Part shown: positions 1 through 8,310 of the stretch, piece by piece | Layout of the letters: the number at the start of each line of letters is the position of its first letter | Numbering within the stretch: position 1 is the stretch's first letter | Assembly (NCBI GenBank): GCA_017559885.1 | Contig: JAFYQN010000068.1 | Span: forward strand, 1 to 20,592 | Direction of reading: 5' to 3' | From: Clostridia bacterium | GTDB taxonomy: Bacteria > Bacillota > Clostridia > Oscillospirales > Acutalibacteraceae | DNA: 20,592 nucleotides | Made by a program: the position numbers and the translations under genes | The notes under the pieces: generated by a model | Database searches by the model: none | Told to the model about the DNA's origin: nothing | Seen by the model: the letters and a program-made list of their open reading frames with translations, nothing else

Positions 1-59
1 AGTTCCGAAAGGCAAAGTCTTATATCGCTTGTTACTCGATTAATTTTAAATCCAGCCAT
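1..59 (-). CDS. rbfA: RbfA, 30S ribosome-binding factor A (5' end only)
   Basis: Only the first 20 codons lie in the window; the gene continues past the left edge. The peptide contains FKINRVTSDIRLCLSEL, which fits the N-terminal helix of RbfA (a basic start, then R/I-x-x-L-S-E-L). RbfA is a KH-fold protein that binds the 30S subunit and helps mature the 16S 5' end, notably in the cold. Its ATG shares its A with the infB TAA stop (TAATG), which predicts translational re-initiation from infB. The infB-rbfA order is the usual one in Firmicutes and is a large part of the evidence, because the visible peptide is short. Confidence 0.8.
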   Translation of the reverse strand, partial: MAGFKINRVTSDIRLCLSE

Positions 60-2593
60 TAGTCTTTATATTCCTCCATAATAAAGGCCTCAAACACGTC
101 GCCTTCTTTAATATCGGCAAATTTTTCAAGACCTATACCACATTCGTAACCTTGAGCAACTTCTTTTACGTCGTCTTTAAAGCGGCGAAGTGATTTAATG
201 GTATCTTCACTTATAACTATACCGTCACGAACAACACGAATTTGGCAAGCGCGTGTTACTCTACCGTTTGTAACGTGGCAGCCTGCAATTGTACCAACGT
301 TTGAAATCTTGTAAGTATCACGAACCTCAACAGTACCGAGTATAACCTCGCGGAATTTTGGAGCGAGCATACCCTTCATAGCGGCTTCAATTTCTTCGAT
401 TGCATCGTAAATTACACGATAGGTTCTAACGTCTACACCGTCACGCTCGGCAGTGTTCTTTGCAACTGCGTCAGGACGAACGTTAAAGCCAACGATAATT
501 GCGCCCGATGCTTGAGCAAGCATTACGTCGGATTCGTTGATAGCGCCAACGCCACCGTGAATTACGCTTACCTTAACTTCCTCGTTAGAAAGTTTTTGCA
601 AACTGTCTTTTACTGCTTCAACGCTACCTTGAACGTCGGCCTTAACGATAATGTTAAGTTCTTTGAGGTCGCCGTCGCTAAGTTGACTAAAGAGGTTGTC
701 GAGTGTAACCTTTTCTTTGGCGTTAAACAATTCGTTTTTAATCTTTTCTTTACGTTGTTCAACAAGTTCACGCGCAAGACGTTCATCTGATACGGCGTCA
801 AAACCGTCGCCTGCGTCGGGAGTTTCGGCAAGACCGGTGATTTCAACAGGAACTGATGGACCTGCGCTCTTTACTACTTTGCCGTTTTCGTCGGTCATTT
901 GACGAACACGACCAACGGCTGTGCCTGCAACGATAATGTCGCCTGCGTTAAGCGTACCGTTTTGCACAAGAAGTGTTGCCACAGGGCCGCGACCCTTATC
1001 AAGACGGGCTTCAATAACGATACCCTTTGCTCTACGGTCGGGGTTGGCTTTAAGTTCAAGCATTTCGGCTACGAGCAATACGTTTTCAAGCAGGTTGTCG
1101 ATACCGTCATGTGTTTTTGCCGAAACAGGAACGCATATAATATCGCCGCCCCATTCTTCGGGAACGAGTGAATGCTCGGTAAGTTGTTGCATAATTCTGT
1201 CGGGGTTTGCAGTTGGTTTATCCATTTTGTTTATAGCAACAATTATTTGAACCTCGGCAGCTTTTGCGTGGTTAATTGCTTCAATTGTTTGAGGCATAAT
1301 ACCGTCGTCGGCGGCAACTACAAGTATTGCAATGTCGGTTGCCATTGCGCCGCGTTGACGCATTGCGGTAAACGCCGCGTGTCCCGGAGTGTCAAGGAAG
1401 GTAATATCTTGACCTTTACACTTAACACGATAAGCACCGATGTGCTGGGTAATACCGCCTGCTTCGGTGTTGGTAACTGCTGTATCACGGATAGCGTCAA
1501 GAAGTGATGTTTTACCGTGGTCAACGTGACCCATAACAACTACAACCGGACTGCGTGGTTTAAGGTCCTCGGCAGTATCTTCGGTTACGTCCATAATCTT
1601 TTCTTCAATTGTTACTACAACCTGTCTTTCAATCTTTGCGCCCATTTCGGTTACAACGATTTCAGCGGTGTCGTAGTCGATTACCTGATTAACGGTTGCC
1701 ATCATACCGAGTTTAAGAAGTTCCTTAATAACTTCGGCGGCAGTCTTTTTAAGAGCGGCAGCAAGTTCGCCTACGGTAATTTCGTCGCCTACTGTTACAG
1801 TAATAGGAGTCTTCTTGATGCGCTCAAGTTGCATACGACGTAGTTTGTCTGCCTCGGTCTCGCGTTTAGCGTTTTGCGGACGTTTGTAATCCTGTGATTT
1901 TTGCTTAATCTTTTGTTTACGTGAGTAGTTATCACGCATTGAATTTGCAGGAGCAATATTCTCGTACTTTTCGTTATATTTTTCAATATTAACGTTAGAA
2001 GTACGCATATCAACGTTACGAAGTTGAGCAGGACCGCGATTAGGCGCTTCGCCGCCTTTTTTCTCCTTTTTAGGTGGAGCAACAAGAGGACCGTCGTAAG
2101 GTGTTGTTTCCTTCTTTTCTTCTTTCTTTTTGGGCTCTTGCTTTTTAGGTTCTGCCTTGGTTTCAGCTTTTTCCTCTTTTTTAACCTCCGGCTTTTTAGC
2201 TTCGGGTTTCTTTTCTTCTTTCTTTGCGGGCTTTGTCTCTGCCTTTGCTTTTGGTTCGTCCTGAGTTTTTGGCGCTTTACCCTCAGCTGCGGCAGCGGCC
2301 GCCTTTAATTGTTCAAGAATTGCCATTTGTTCGGCAAGTTTTCTATCCTTTTCGTCCTGCTTTTTCTTAGCTTGAACGGCGCGTGATTCGGCGCCCATTG
2401 CAAAATAATCGTCAAAGCTTTTAACGGCGTTTTTCTTTGTAATTGCATCAAATACCATAGCAATCTCGTTTTCGATAAGTACGGTAGAAGACTTTTTCTC
2501 CTCCCCTGTAAGTTCGCTTACGAGCGCTATAAGTTCTTTTGAAGGCATATTAAAATCTTTAGCTAAATCGCTAATCTTATATCTACTTATCAT
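59..2593 (-). CDS. infB: Translation initiation factor IF-2
   Basis: An 844-residue GTPase that brings initiator fMet-tRNA to the 30S subunit and promotes subunit joining. Residues 1-65 form an IF2 N-terminal helical domain. Residues about 70-250 are a low-complexity linker rich in Lys, Glu, Ala and Pro. A second IF2_N subdomain lies at about 261-307. The G domain follows with G1 GHVDHGKT (355-362), the switch-I motif GGITQHIG (379-386), DTPGH (401-405) and NKMD (455-458), then SAK near 493. Beta-barrel domain II, domain III and the C-terminal tRNA-binding domain complete a normal length. The ATG is preceded by AGGGAGG at 7 nt. The 5' end overlaps ylxQ by 11 bp and the stop overlaps rbfA by one base. 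It belongs to the rimP-nusA operon. Confidence 0.98.
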   Translation of the reverse strand: MISRYKISDLAKDFNMPSKELIALVSELTGEEKKSSTVLIENEIAMVFDAITKKNAVKSFDDYFAMGAESRAVQAKKKQDEKDRKLAEQMAILEQLKAAAAAAEGKAPKTQDEPKAKAETKPAKKEEKKPEAKKPEVKKEEKAETKAEPKKQEPKKKEEKKETTPYDGPLVAPPKKEKKGGEAPNRGPAQLRNVDMRTSNVNIEKYNEKYENIAPANSMRDNYSRKQKIKQKSQDYKRPQNAKRETEADKLRRMQLERIKKTPITVTVGDEITVGELAAALKKTAAEVIKELLKLGMMATVNQVIDYDTAEIVVTEMGAKIERQVVVTIEEKIMDVTEDTAEDLKPRSPVVVVMGHVDHGKTSLLDAIRDTAVTNTEAGGITQHIGAYRVKCKGQDITFLDTPGHAAFTAMRQRGAMATDIAILVVAADDGIMPQTIEAINHAKAAEVQIIVAINKMDKPTANPDRIMQQLTEHSLVPEEWGGDIICVPVSAKTHDGIDNLLENVLLVAEMLELKANPDRRAKGIVIEARLDKGRGPVATLLVQNGTLNAGDIIVAGTAVGRVRQMTDENGKVVKSAGPSVPVEITGLAETPDAGDGFDAVSDERLARELVEQRKEKIKNELFNAKEKVTLDNLFSQLSDGDLKELNIIVKADVQGSVEAVKDSLQKLSNEEVKVSVIHGGVGAINESDVMLAQASGAIIVGFNVRPDAVAKNTAERDGVDVRTYRVIYDAIEEIEAAMKGMLAPKFREVILGTVEVRDTYKISNVGTIAGCHVTNGRVTRACQIRVVRDGIVISEDTIKSLRRFKDDVKEVAQGYECGIGLEKFADIKEGDVFEAFIMEEYKD

Positions 2594-2906
2594 TTAGATT
2601 CCTCCCTGCATTAATGGCTGATATCAAACCGTTTGAAAAATCGGTATCGTTTACCGATATTATGCCGCATTTACGACCTACCGCGTGTGATACGGTCGCC
2701 ATATCTAAATTTTCCAAAACTATGGCGTCGGTCTTAAACTTTTCACCAAAAAACAAAATTTCCTTTTTACTTTTGGGTGAAACGTCGTTTGCTATCAGTA
2801 ATAGTTTACTCTTTTTTTGTGAGAGCGCGGTGCGCGTGGCATCAAATCCGTACGAAAGTTTGCCTGCTTTTGTGGCAAAACCTAATAGAGTTAACACCTT
2901 ATTCAT
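2583..2906 (-). CDS. ylxQ: L7Ae/L30e-family K-turn RNA-binding protein, YlxQ type
   Basis: A 107-residue protein of the ribosomal L7Ae/L30e/S12e/Gadd45 family. The N-terminus NKVLTLLGFATKAGKLSYG, the middle LLLIANDVSPKSKK and the late VSHAVGRKCGIISV follow the YlxQ/RplGA pattern; these proteins bind kink-turn RNA. It always sits between ylxR and infB in Firmicutes, as here. The longest frame starts at a GTG at 2918, but AAGGAG at 2920-2925 leaves only one base before that codon. I therefore chose the ATG at 2906, which gives the family's usual MNK start with a rather long spacing of 13 nt. It overlaps the end of ylxR by 8 bp and infB by 11 bp, so coupling is likely. Confidence 0.9.
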   Translation of the reverse strand: MNKVLTLLGFATKAGKLSYGFDATRTALSQKKSKLLLIANDVSPKSKKEILFFGEKFKTDAIVLENLDMATVSHAVGRKCGIISVNDTDFSNGLISAINAGRNLNDK

Positions 2907-3171
2907 CGACAGCGTCACGCTCCTTGACTAACTGCGAATATATTTCACGGTCTACCGATTGGGAAAAGGTGTGCGCCAAAGCGTTTATTTTTTCTGCTTT
3001 TTTTAAACAATCACCGCATTTACAAATATATGCGCCACGACCTGAAATTTTATTTGTTTTATCTATAACTATTTCGCCGTTCGGTGTCTTTACTATGCGA
3101 TAAAGCTCGGCTTTGGGCTTCATCTCACGACAACCGATACACATTCTTAGCGGTATCTTTTTGGTAGCCAC
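2899..3171 (-). CDS. ylxR: YlxR (DUF448) RNA-binding protein
   Basis: A 90-residue DUF448 protein. The family signatures are CIGCRE (residues 11-16) and GRGAYIC (44-50). The extra cysteines at 50, 52 and 55 together with C11/C14 could bind metal, but that is inference. YlxR has a fold with a positively charged cleft. In related species it has been linked to RNA binding and to RNase P or gene regulation; its exact role here cannot be read from the sequence. The start codon is GTG, preceded by AAAGGGG at about 8 nt. It lies 36 bp after nusA and overlaps ylxQ. Confidence 0.93.
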   Translation of the reverse strand: MATKKIPLRMCIGCREMKPKAELYRIVKTPNGEIVIDKTNKISGRGAYICKCGDCLKKAEKINALAHTFSQSVDREIYSQLVKERDAVDE

Positions 3172-3207
3172 TTTTTAATCCCCTTTCGGTGTAGTTGTTT
3201 TTAAATA

Positions 3208-4293
3208 TTATTCGCCAAAAAATCCACTTTCGGGATGAATATCAATTTTCCAACCTGTAAGTTTTGCGGCAAGACGAACGTTTTGACCCTTGTTGCCGAT
3301 TGCGAGTGACAATTGTGATTCGGGAACGCGAACAACACAAACCTTAGGGTCAGCGCTTTGAATTTCTACCGATACAACCTTTGCAGGAGAAAGCGCCTCG
3401 CTAATAAACTCTACGGGGTCTTCACTGTATTTAACAATATCAATCTTTTCGCCTGCGAGTTCTTCAACTATTTTATTAACTCGCACGCCGCGTTGACCGA
3501 TACAAGCGCCGATAGCGTCAATTTCGGTGTTTTCGCACCAAACTGCCATCTTTGTACGTGAACCTGCCTGACGTGAGATTGACTTAATCTCGATAGTACC
3601 GTCAAAAATCTCGGGAACTTCGGTCTCAAACAAACGCTTAACAAGACCGGGATGTGTACGTGAAAGCATTATACGAGGACCGCGTTCAGTTTCTTTAACG
3701 TCAACAACGTAAACCTTGATATGGTCGCCTTCGTTGATGATTTCTTCGGGAACCTGTTCGGTTTTTGGAAGAACTGCTTCGTTGTGTCCAATTTCTACAA
3801 CAGCGTTACCTGTCTTTGGATCGATACGCTTAACAAGAGCGGTTACAACCTCACGATTGTGACTTTGGAACTCTGCAAGCGCCTGACCGCGTTCTGCCTC
3901 TTTAACGCCCTGACGGAAGTTGTTTTTAGAGTTTTGCGCTACGATTCTACCAAACTTTTTAGGGTCAAGTTTAATGTCTACAAAACCGTTTTGTACTGAT
4001 TTTGGGTCTATTGCCAAAGCGTCTTCATGACTGATTTGGGTATAAGGGTCTTCTACGTTTTCTACTACCTCTTTGCGAGCGGTAACCGAGAAAATCTCGT
4101 TTTCTACGTCGATAACGCAAGATACAATATCGTTGCCGCCGTAATCTTTACGTGCCGCTACTGTGATTGCCTCTGAAATTTTGTCGGCGATAAACTCACA
4201 AGGAATACCTCTTTCCTGTTCCATAAGTTTAAGCGCTTCAAAAAATTCTTTGTTGCTTTTTCTTTCCTTTGCTGTCATTTTTACGCGTGCCAT
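3208..4293 (-). CDS. nusA: Transcription termination/antitermination factor NusA
   Basis: A 361-residue protein that binds RNA polymerase and nascent RNA and modulates pausing, intrinsic termination and antitermination. The polymerase-binding N-terminal domain runs from about 14 to 140, starting NKEFFEALKLMEQERGI. An S1 domain covers about 148-212. KH1 carries the loop IGQRG (265-269) and KH2 carries IGNKG (332-336). The length fits Firmicutes NusA, which lacks the acidic C-terminal repeats of proteobacteria. The usual N-terminus corresponds to residue 14, so there is a 13-residue basic extension (MARVKMTAKERKS); the ATG at 4293 has GAGG about 10 nt upstream. Second gene of the rimP operon, 30 bp after rimP. 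Confidence 0.98.
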   Translation of the reverse strand: MARVKMTAKERKSNKEFFEALKLMEQERGIPCEFIADKISEAITVAARKDYGGNDIVSCVIDVENEIFSVTARKEVVENVEDPYTQISHEDALAIDPKSVQNGFVDIKLDPKKFGRIVAQNSKNNFRQGVKEAERGQALAEFQSHNREVVTALVKRIDPKTGNAVVEIGHNEAVLPKTEQVPEEIINEGDHIKVYVVDVKETERGPRIMLSRTHPGLVKRLFETEVPEIFDGTIEIKSISRQAGSRTKMAVWCENTEIDAIGACIGQRGVRVNKIVEELAGEKIDIVKYSEDPVEFISEALSPAKVVSVEIQSADPKVCVVRVPESQLSLAIGNKGQNVRLAAKLTGWKIDIHPESGFFGE

Positions 4294-4323
4294 TTTGTAA
4301 TTACCTCTATCCTTATTTTATTT

Positions 4324-4776
4324 TTAAACTGTTTCAAATATATACGCCTTTGAGAAGGTACCCTTTTCAAAGGTTGTTTCCTTGCCGTCTATTACGAGTG
4401 TTACGCCGCCGTCGTAAGATTTAAGCGTACCTGTAAATTCTTTTTTGCCGTCTATCGCTTTAAAAAGTTTTACGGTTATTTCTTTGCCTACCGCAAATTC
4501 AAAATGATGTGGTCTACTAAGCTCGCGGTCAATACCGGGAGAACACACCTCAAGATAATACGAACCGTCAATTGGGTCGGCTTCGTCAATAACGGGGTCA
4601 ATCGCGTGAGATACGTCGGTACAATCGTTAATGCTTATACCCTCAGGTTTGTCGATAAAAATTCGCAGATAGTGTGACGCACCCTCTTTTACAAAACGAA
4701 CATCCCAAAGCGTTACTCCACAAGATTCTACCGTGTCTTTAACCAGGTCATAGACCTTGTCGGCTATACTTGCCAT
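4324..4776 (-). CDS. rimP: Ribosome maturation factor RimP
   Basis: A 150-residue protein needed for 30S subunit assembly. The N-terminal alpha/beta domain includes LRIFIDKPEGISINDC and the region YYLEVCSPGIDRELSRPHHF, the strongest RimP signature; an SH3-like C-terminal domain follows (FTGTLKSYDGGVTLVIDG). The open frame extends upstream to 4821 and contains three consecutive ATGs at 4782, 4779 and 4776. GGAGG at 4784-4788 is 7 nt from the third and too close to the first two, so I start at 4776, giving MASIADKVYDL. First gene of the rimP-nusA-ylxR-ylxQ-infB-rbfA operon. Confidence 0.96.
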   Translation of the reverse strand: MASIADKVYDLVKDTVESCGVTLWDVRFVKEGASHYLRIFIDKPEGISINDCTDVSHAIDPVIDEADPIDGSYYLEVCSPGIDRELSRPHHFEFAVGKEITVKLFKAIDGKKEFTGTLKSYDGGVTLVIDGKETTFEKGTFSKAYIFETV

Positions 4777-4846
4777 CATCATTCCTCCAAAACGAAAGTG
4801 AGCGAACTCGCGTCCACTCACCTTTCTAAAATCATATTCTATCGTT

Positions 4847-4874
4847 ATTATAACACAAATTTAAATAAAATCAA
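4847..4874 (-). promoter_or_regulatory. Sigma-A-type promoter of the rimP-infB operon
   Basis: Read on the minus strand: TTGATT (4869-4874), a 16-bp spacer, and a perfect TATAAT (4847-4852). The start site would be near 4840, giving a leader of about 64 nt before rimP. The -35 begins only 9 bp after the uppP stop codon. No terminator is visible between uppP and this promoter, so uppP transcripts may also run into rimP. Confidence 0.75.
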
Positions 4875-4882
4875 GTGTTTTT

Positions 4883-5701
4883 TCAAAAACGACTAAGCGC
4901 AATTGCAAAAATGATTACACCAAGCACCACTCTATATATGGCAAAAATTTTAAAACTGCCTTTTTTTAGGTAGTTCATTAAAAATTTTATGACCAAAAGT
5001 CCTGAAACAAAACTTACAAGCACACCCGCAAAAAATTCTACGCTTAACGTAAAATCTCCAACCGATTTAAGAACCGCGGCGGCAACAATCGGCGCCGACA
5101 TAAGAAACGAAAGTCTTGCGGCGCTTTCGCGTTCAATACCCAAACTACGAGCTATGGTCATAGTTATACCCGAACGTGACGTTCCAGGTAACGCGGCGGC
5201 AACGGCTTGTGAAACGCCAACTGCAAAAGATTTTTTAAAATCTATTTTGTCGTATGATGTTTTTGTTTTTGATTTTTTATCAACAACATATAACAACACA
5301 CCCATTACAACAAGCGCTACCGATATAACCATCATCTCAACGTTTAAATTGTCACCAACTAAAAGGTCAACAACCTTATCCAACAAAAGGCCTAATACTC
5401 CTGCGGGTATTGTAGCAACTATTATGTACCAAAACAATTTGCCTTCGTGTGTTTTGTCTTTTTTTGCAACTATTTTTACTCCGCCTTTAATAAGCGAAAG
5501 CCAATCCTTATAAAAGTATATAAGAATTGATAGCAATGTACCTGAATGTAAAGCAAGGTCAAATGAGTCAGATATATTTTCCCATTTAAATAACCAAGGC
5601 AGTATATTTAAATGGGCAGAACTTGATATAGGCAAAAATTCGGTAAGGCCTTGTACTATACCCAAAATTGCTGAACGCAATAAATTAATCCAATCAATCA
5701 C
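4883..5701 (-). CDS. uppP: Undecaprenyl-diphosphatase UppP (BacA family)
   Basis: An integral membrane enzyme of 272 residues that dephosphorylates undecaprenyl pyrophosphate, regenerating the lipid carrier for peptidoglycan and wall polymers; it can also confer bacitracin tolerance. Both BacA signatures are intact: QGLTEFLPISSSAH (17-30, with the conserved Glu21, Ser27 and His30) and PGTSRSG (172-178, with the essential Arg). Multiple hydrophobic segments run through the protein. The start codon is GTG, preceded by GAGGAG at 8 nt. It lies downstream of glgA on the same strand, behind a strong hairpin at 5719-5750, and just upstream of the rimP promoter. No convincing promoter of its own was found. 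Confidence 0.97.
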   Translation of the reverse strand: MIDWINLLRSAILGIVQGLTEFLPISSSAHLNILPWLFKWENISDSFDLALHSGTLLSILIYFYKDWLSLIKGGVKIVAKKDKTHEGKLFWYIIVATIPAGVLGLLLDKVVDLLVGDNLNVEMMVISVALVVMGVLLYVVDKKSKTKTSYDKIDFKKSFAVGVSQAVAAALPGTSRSGITMTIARSLGIERESAARLSFLMSAPIVAAAVLKSVGDFTLSVEFFAGVLVSFVSGLLVIKFLMNYLKKGSFKIFAIYRVVLGVIIFAIALSRF

Positions 5702-5718
5702 AAAGTTTTCTCCTCATT

Positions 5719-5750
5719 AAATTGCAGGGCTAAAAAAAGCCCTGCAATTT
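5719..5750. terminator. Hairpin between glgA and uppP, terminator-like
   Basis: A perfect inverted repeat: arms 5719-5731 and 5738-5750 (13 bp, core TTGCAGGGC) around a 6-base A/T loop. On the plus strand it is followed by TTTTT, but both neighbouring genes are on the minus strand. There the 3' arm ends in only three T and runs into AATGAGGAG, the uppP ribosome binding site. It may be a weak or partial terminator for the glg operon, or an mRNA 3'-end stabiliser that separates glg and uppP expression. Confidence 0.65.
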
Positions 5751-5757
5751 TTATAAA

Positions 5758-7182
5758 TCATTTTTTACCTACAAGTTCTTTGTAAAGGCCAATATACGCG
5801 CCTGCCGATGCGCCCCAACTGTTGTTGCAGTTCATACCGCGACGACGTAATATATCCCAACCTTTTTTATCGCTATAACCTTGTAGCGCGCGCCAGATAG
5901 CATCTTGCATTTCGTGAGCGTTAAAGTTTTTAAAGGTAAAGCCATTGCCCTCACCGTCACCACTGTCACGAATGGTGTCGTTAAGACCGCCCGTTTCACG
6001 AACGATAGGCACTGTGCCATAGCGAAGAGCCACCATTTGCGCAAGACCGCATGGTTCACTCTTGCTTGGCATTAAGAATATATCGGAACCTGCATAAATT
6101 CGGTGAGCAAGCGTTGCGTCAAAACCTATTTTAAGACCAACCTTTTCGGGATATTTTTGAGCCATTTCATAGAAGAAACTTTCAAACTCATATTCACCCG
6201 AACCAAGAATTGCAAATTGTACGTCTGCTTGTAAAACCTCTTCAAAAACGTGCTTTACAAGGTCAAGACCTTTATGTTTTACAAGACGTGTAACGATACC
6301 CACAACAGGTGTGTTTGCCTTCTCTGGCAGACCCATTTGTTTTTGAAGTTCCGCTTTGTTTACGCCCTTTATTTCAAGCGTATCAACAGTAAAGTTTTTA
6401 AATATCATTGGGTCGGTTTCAGGATTGTAAACGTCGTAGTCAATACCATTTACAATACCTGTCAGTTTATAGGTAAACTGTTTTAAAATATTATCAAGAC
6501 CGTGTGAATAATACGGCTCTAATATCTCGCGAGCGTAGGTAGGCGACACCGTTGTAACCTTATCGGCGCACTGGATTGCGCCCTTCATAAGATTAACGCA
6601 ACCGTCATACTCTACAAGACTTTCGCGACCGGGCAAAAGTCCCAAAAGGTCGTTATAAAGCTCCATACCATACTTACCTTGATACTGAATGTTATGAATG
6701 GTAAATACGGTTTTTATATCGCTGTAAAGCGGGTCTGCCTTATAGAATTCGTTAAGATATACCGGCACCATAGCGGTTTGCCAGTCGTTACAATGAATAA
6801 TGTCGGGTTTGAAATCAATGTACGGCAAAATCTCAAGCACGGCGCGTGAGAAAAATGCAAAACGCTCTGCGTCGTCATAATGTCCGTAAAGCATATCGCG
6901 TTTAAAATAATACTCGTTATCAATCAAATAATAGATAACACCGTCTAAATGCGCTTCAAATATACCGCAATACTGTCTTCTCCAAGATACAGGTACGGTA
7001 ATGCTGCCTACAAAGGTCATCTTTTCACGAAGTTCCGCGCTTATGGAGCCGTAAAGCGGCATAACCACACGGCATCCTACAAGGCGGCGACGAAGCGCTT
7101 TAGGAAGCGCGCCTGAAACGTCGGCAAGACCGCCCGACATAGCAAACGGCAACGCCTCGCTTGTTGCAAATAAAATTTTCAT
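5758..7182 (-). CDS. glgA: Glycogen synthase (ADP-glucose type, GT5)
   Basis: A 474-residue GT-B glycosyltransferase that adds glucose from ADP-glucose to the non-reducing end of alpha-1,4-glucan. The N-terminal GT5 domain starts MKILFATSEALPF and includes HNIQYQG. The C-terminal domain has TRLVKHKGLDL, keeping the Arg/Lys pair that contacts the sugar nucleotide, and SEPCGLAQMVALRYG with the catalytic Glu, followed by ETGGLNDT. Length is normal. One oddity: the KTGGL motif at residues 15-19 reads MSGGL, so the Lys corresponding to E. coli Lys15 is Met. The ATG has AGGAG at 6 nt. It is the last gene of the glgBCDA operon, 9 bp after glgD. Confidence 0.96.
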   Translation of the reverse strand: MKILFATSEALPFAMSGGLADVSGALPKALRRRLVGCRVVMPLYGSISAELREKMTFVGSITVPVSWRRQYCGIFEAHLDGVIYYLIDNEYYFKRDMLYGHYDDAERFAFFSRAVLEILPYIDFKPDIIHCNDWQTAMVPVYLNEFYKADPLYSDIKTVFTIHNIQYQGKYGMELYNDLLGLLPGRESLVEYDGCVNLMKGAIQCADKVTTVSPTYAREILEPYYSHGLDNILKQFTYKLTGIVNGIDYDVYNPETDPMIFKNFTVDTLEIKGVNKAELQKQMGLPEKANTPVVGIVTRLVKHKGLDLVKHVFEEVLQADVQFAILGSGEYEFESFFYEMAQKYPEKVGLKIGFDATLAHRIYAGSDIFLMPSKSEPCGLAQMVALRYGTVPIVRETGGLNDTIRDSGDGEGNGFTFKNFNAHEMQDAIWRALQGYSDKKGWDILRRRGMNCNNSWGASAGAYIGLYKELVGKK

Positions 7183-7191
7183 AAATTACTC

Positions 7192-8310
7192 CTAAATTGT
7201 TTGATTCTTTTCTATAAAGAATATATTTTCTTCTGTTCCTTTTGCCATCATTCCTGCGCCTATTGTTGCATTTTTGTCAGAGATAACGTTATCAAGTTGA
7301 GCGTTTTCGCCCACCGTTACGCCTTGCATCAATATACAGTTTTCTACGACTGCGCCCTTTTCTACCTTAACACCTCTAAACAATACTGAGTTTTTAACAG
7401 TACCTTCTATTACGCAACCCTCTGCTATAAGAGAATTGGTAACACAAGACTCTACGCCATAACGAGTTGGCATATCATCACGGGTCTTGGTATAAATTGG
7501 ACGGTCGGGATTAAATAAATCCTTACGAACTTCTGCATCTAACAACTCAAAATTTGCGCGGCGGTATGCCTTTGGACAGTCCATAATTTCGGCATAATTT
7601 TTGTGTTCATACGCCATAATCTTTAAGGTATCAAGATTTGCTGAAATTATATCGTCGTTTATTGTATCGCCGCCGGTTCTATATGATTCTTTAACGATTT
7701 CAATAAGTTTTTCACGATTAAAGACATATACGCCCATACTGCGAATATCGTCAGCGGCAATCTTTTGAGGAAATCCGGTAAGAACAATTCTACCTTCCTT
7801 ATTTATGTCAAGCGCCATTGTATTGTCTTCGTTTCTGATTTTAAGACCTTTGCGACAAACAACCGTTATATCTGCCGCTGTATTTATATGTTGCTTAACA
7901 ACCGCTTTAATATCTATATTTGCTACGGTACGAGCATCGTAAACCACGATGTATTTTTCTTTACAACGTGTCATAAAATCCATAGCGCCGTAGAGCGCCT
8001 CAACGTGATTTTGGTAAAGACGAACTCGACTTACGTTAAACGGAGGCAAAATTCTAATGCCACCGCTCTTGCGGTCAAGATCCCAGTGCATACCACTACC
8101 AAGATGATCCATAAGCGAACGGTATTTTTCCTTTGTAATAATACCAACGTTTGAAATGCCGGCATTAACAAGGTTTGAAAGACAAAAATCTATAAGACGA
8201 TATCTGCCGCCAAAAGGCACAGATGCAATAGAGCGCTTTTGGGTAAGTCGCTCAATAGTTTCGTCGTGGGCATTTGCAAATACTATGCCTGCTACACTTG
8301 ATGAAATCAT
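7192..8310 (-). CDS. glgD: ADP-glucose pyrophosphorylase regulatory-type subunit GlgD
   Basis: A 372-residue paralogue of GlgC with the same nucleotidyltransferase domain plus C-terminal left-handed beta-helix. The catalytic features are lost: the GGxGSRL nucleotide loop is replaced by FANAHDETIERL (about 11-22), the SGDH of GlgC reads YDAR (124-127), and the FEEKPK segment reads TGFPQK. GlgD in Firmicutes is known to pair with GlgC and modulate its activity rather than act alone, and these losses agree. The substrate-pocket frame GSGMHWDLDR and LPPF is kept. Its ATG overlaps the glgC TAA as TAATG, a one-base overlap that suggests coupled, near-equal synthesis of the two subunits. Confidence 0.95.
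   Translation of the reverse strand: MISSSVAGIVFANAHDETIERLTQKRSIASVPFGGRYRLIDFCLSNLVNAGISNVGIITKEKYRSLMDHLGSGMHWDLDRKSGGIRILPPFNVSRVRLYQNHVEALYGAMDFMTRCKEKYIVVYDARTVANIDIKAVVKQHINTAADITVVCRKGLKIRNEDNTMALDINKEGRIVLTGFPQKIAADDIRSMGVYVFNREKLIEIVKESYRTGGDTINDDIISANLDTLKIMAYEHKNYAEIMDCPKAYRRANFELLDAEVRKDLFNPDRPIYTKTRDDMPTRYGVESCVTNSLIAEGCVIEGTVKNSVLFRGVKVEKGAVVENCILMQGVTVGENAQLDNVISDKNATIGAGMMAKGTEENIFFIEKNQTI

Noticed and set aside
271..2300. Possible tandem repeats in the Lys/Glu/Ala/Pro linker of infB
   Set aside because: The linker (around 1850-2380) is low-complexity without a regular repeat unit, as is normal for IF-2.
2024..2308. Plus-strand frame with many Phe/Leu/Cys, looking like a membrane protein
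   Set aside because: It is the reverse of the Lys/Glu-rich linker of IF-2, which produces hydrophobic-looking antisense frames.
4989..5513. 174-codon open frame on the plus strand
   Set aside because: Antisense to uppP, which has full family motifs. The frame has no ribosome binding site and a low-complexity Ser/Thr-rich translation typical of shadow frames.
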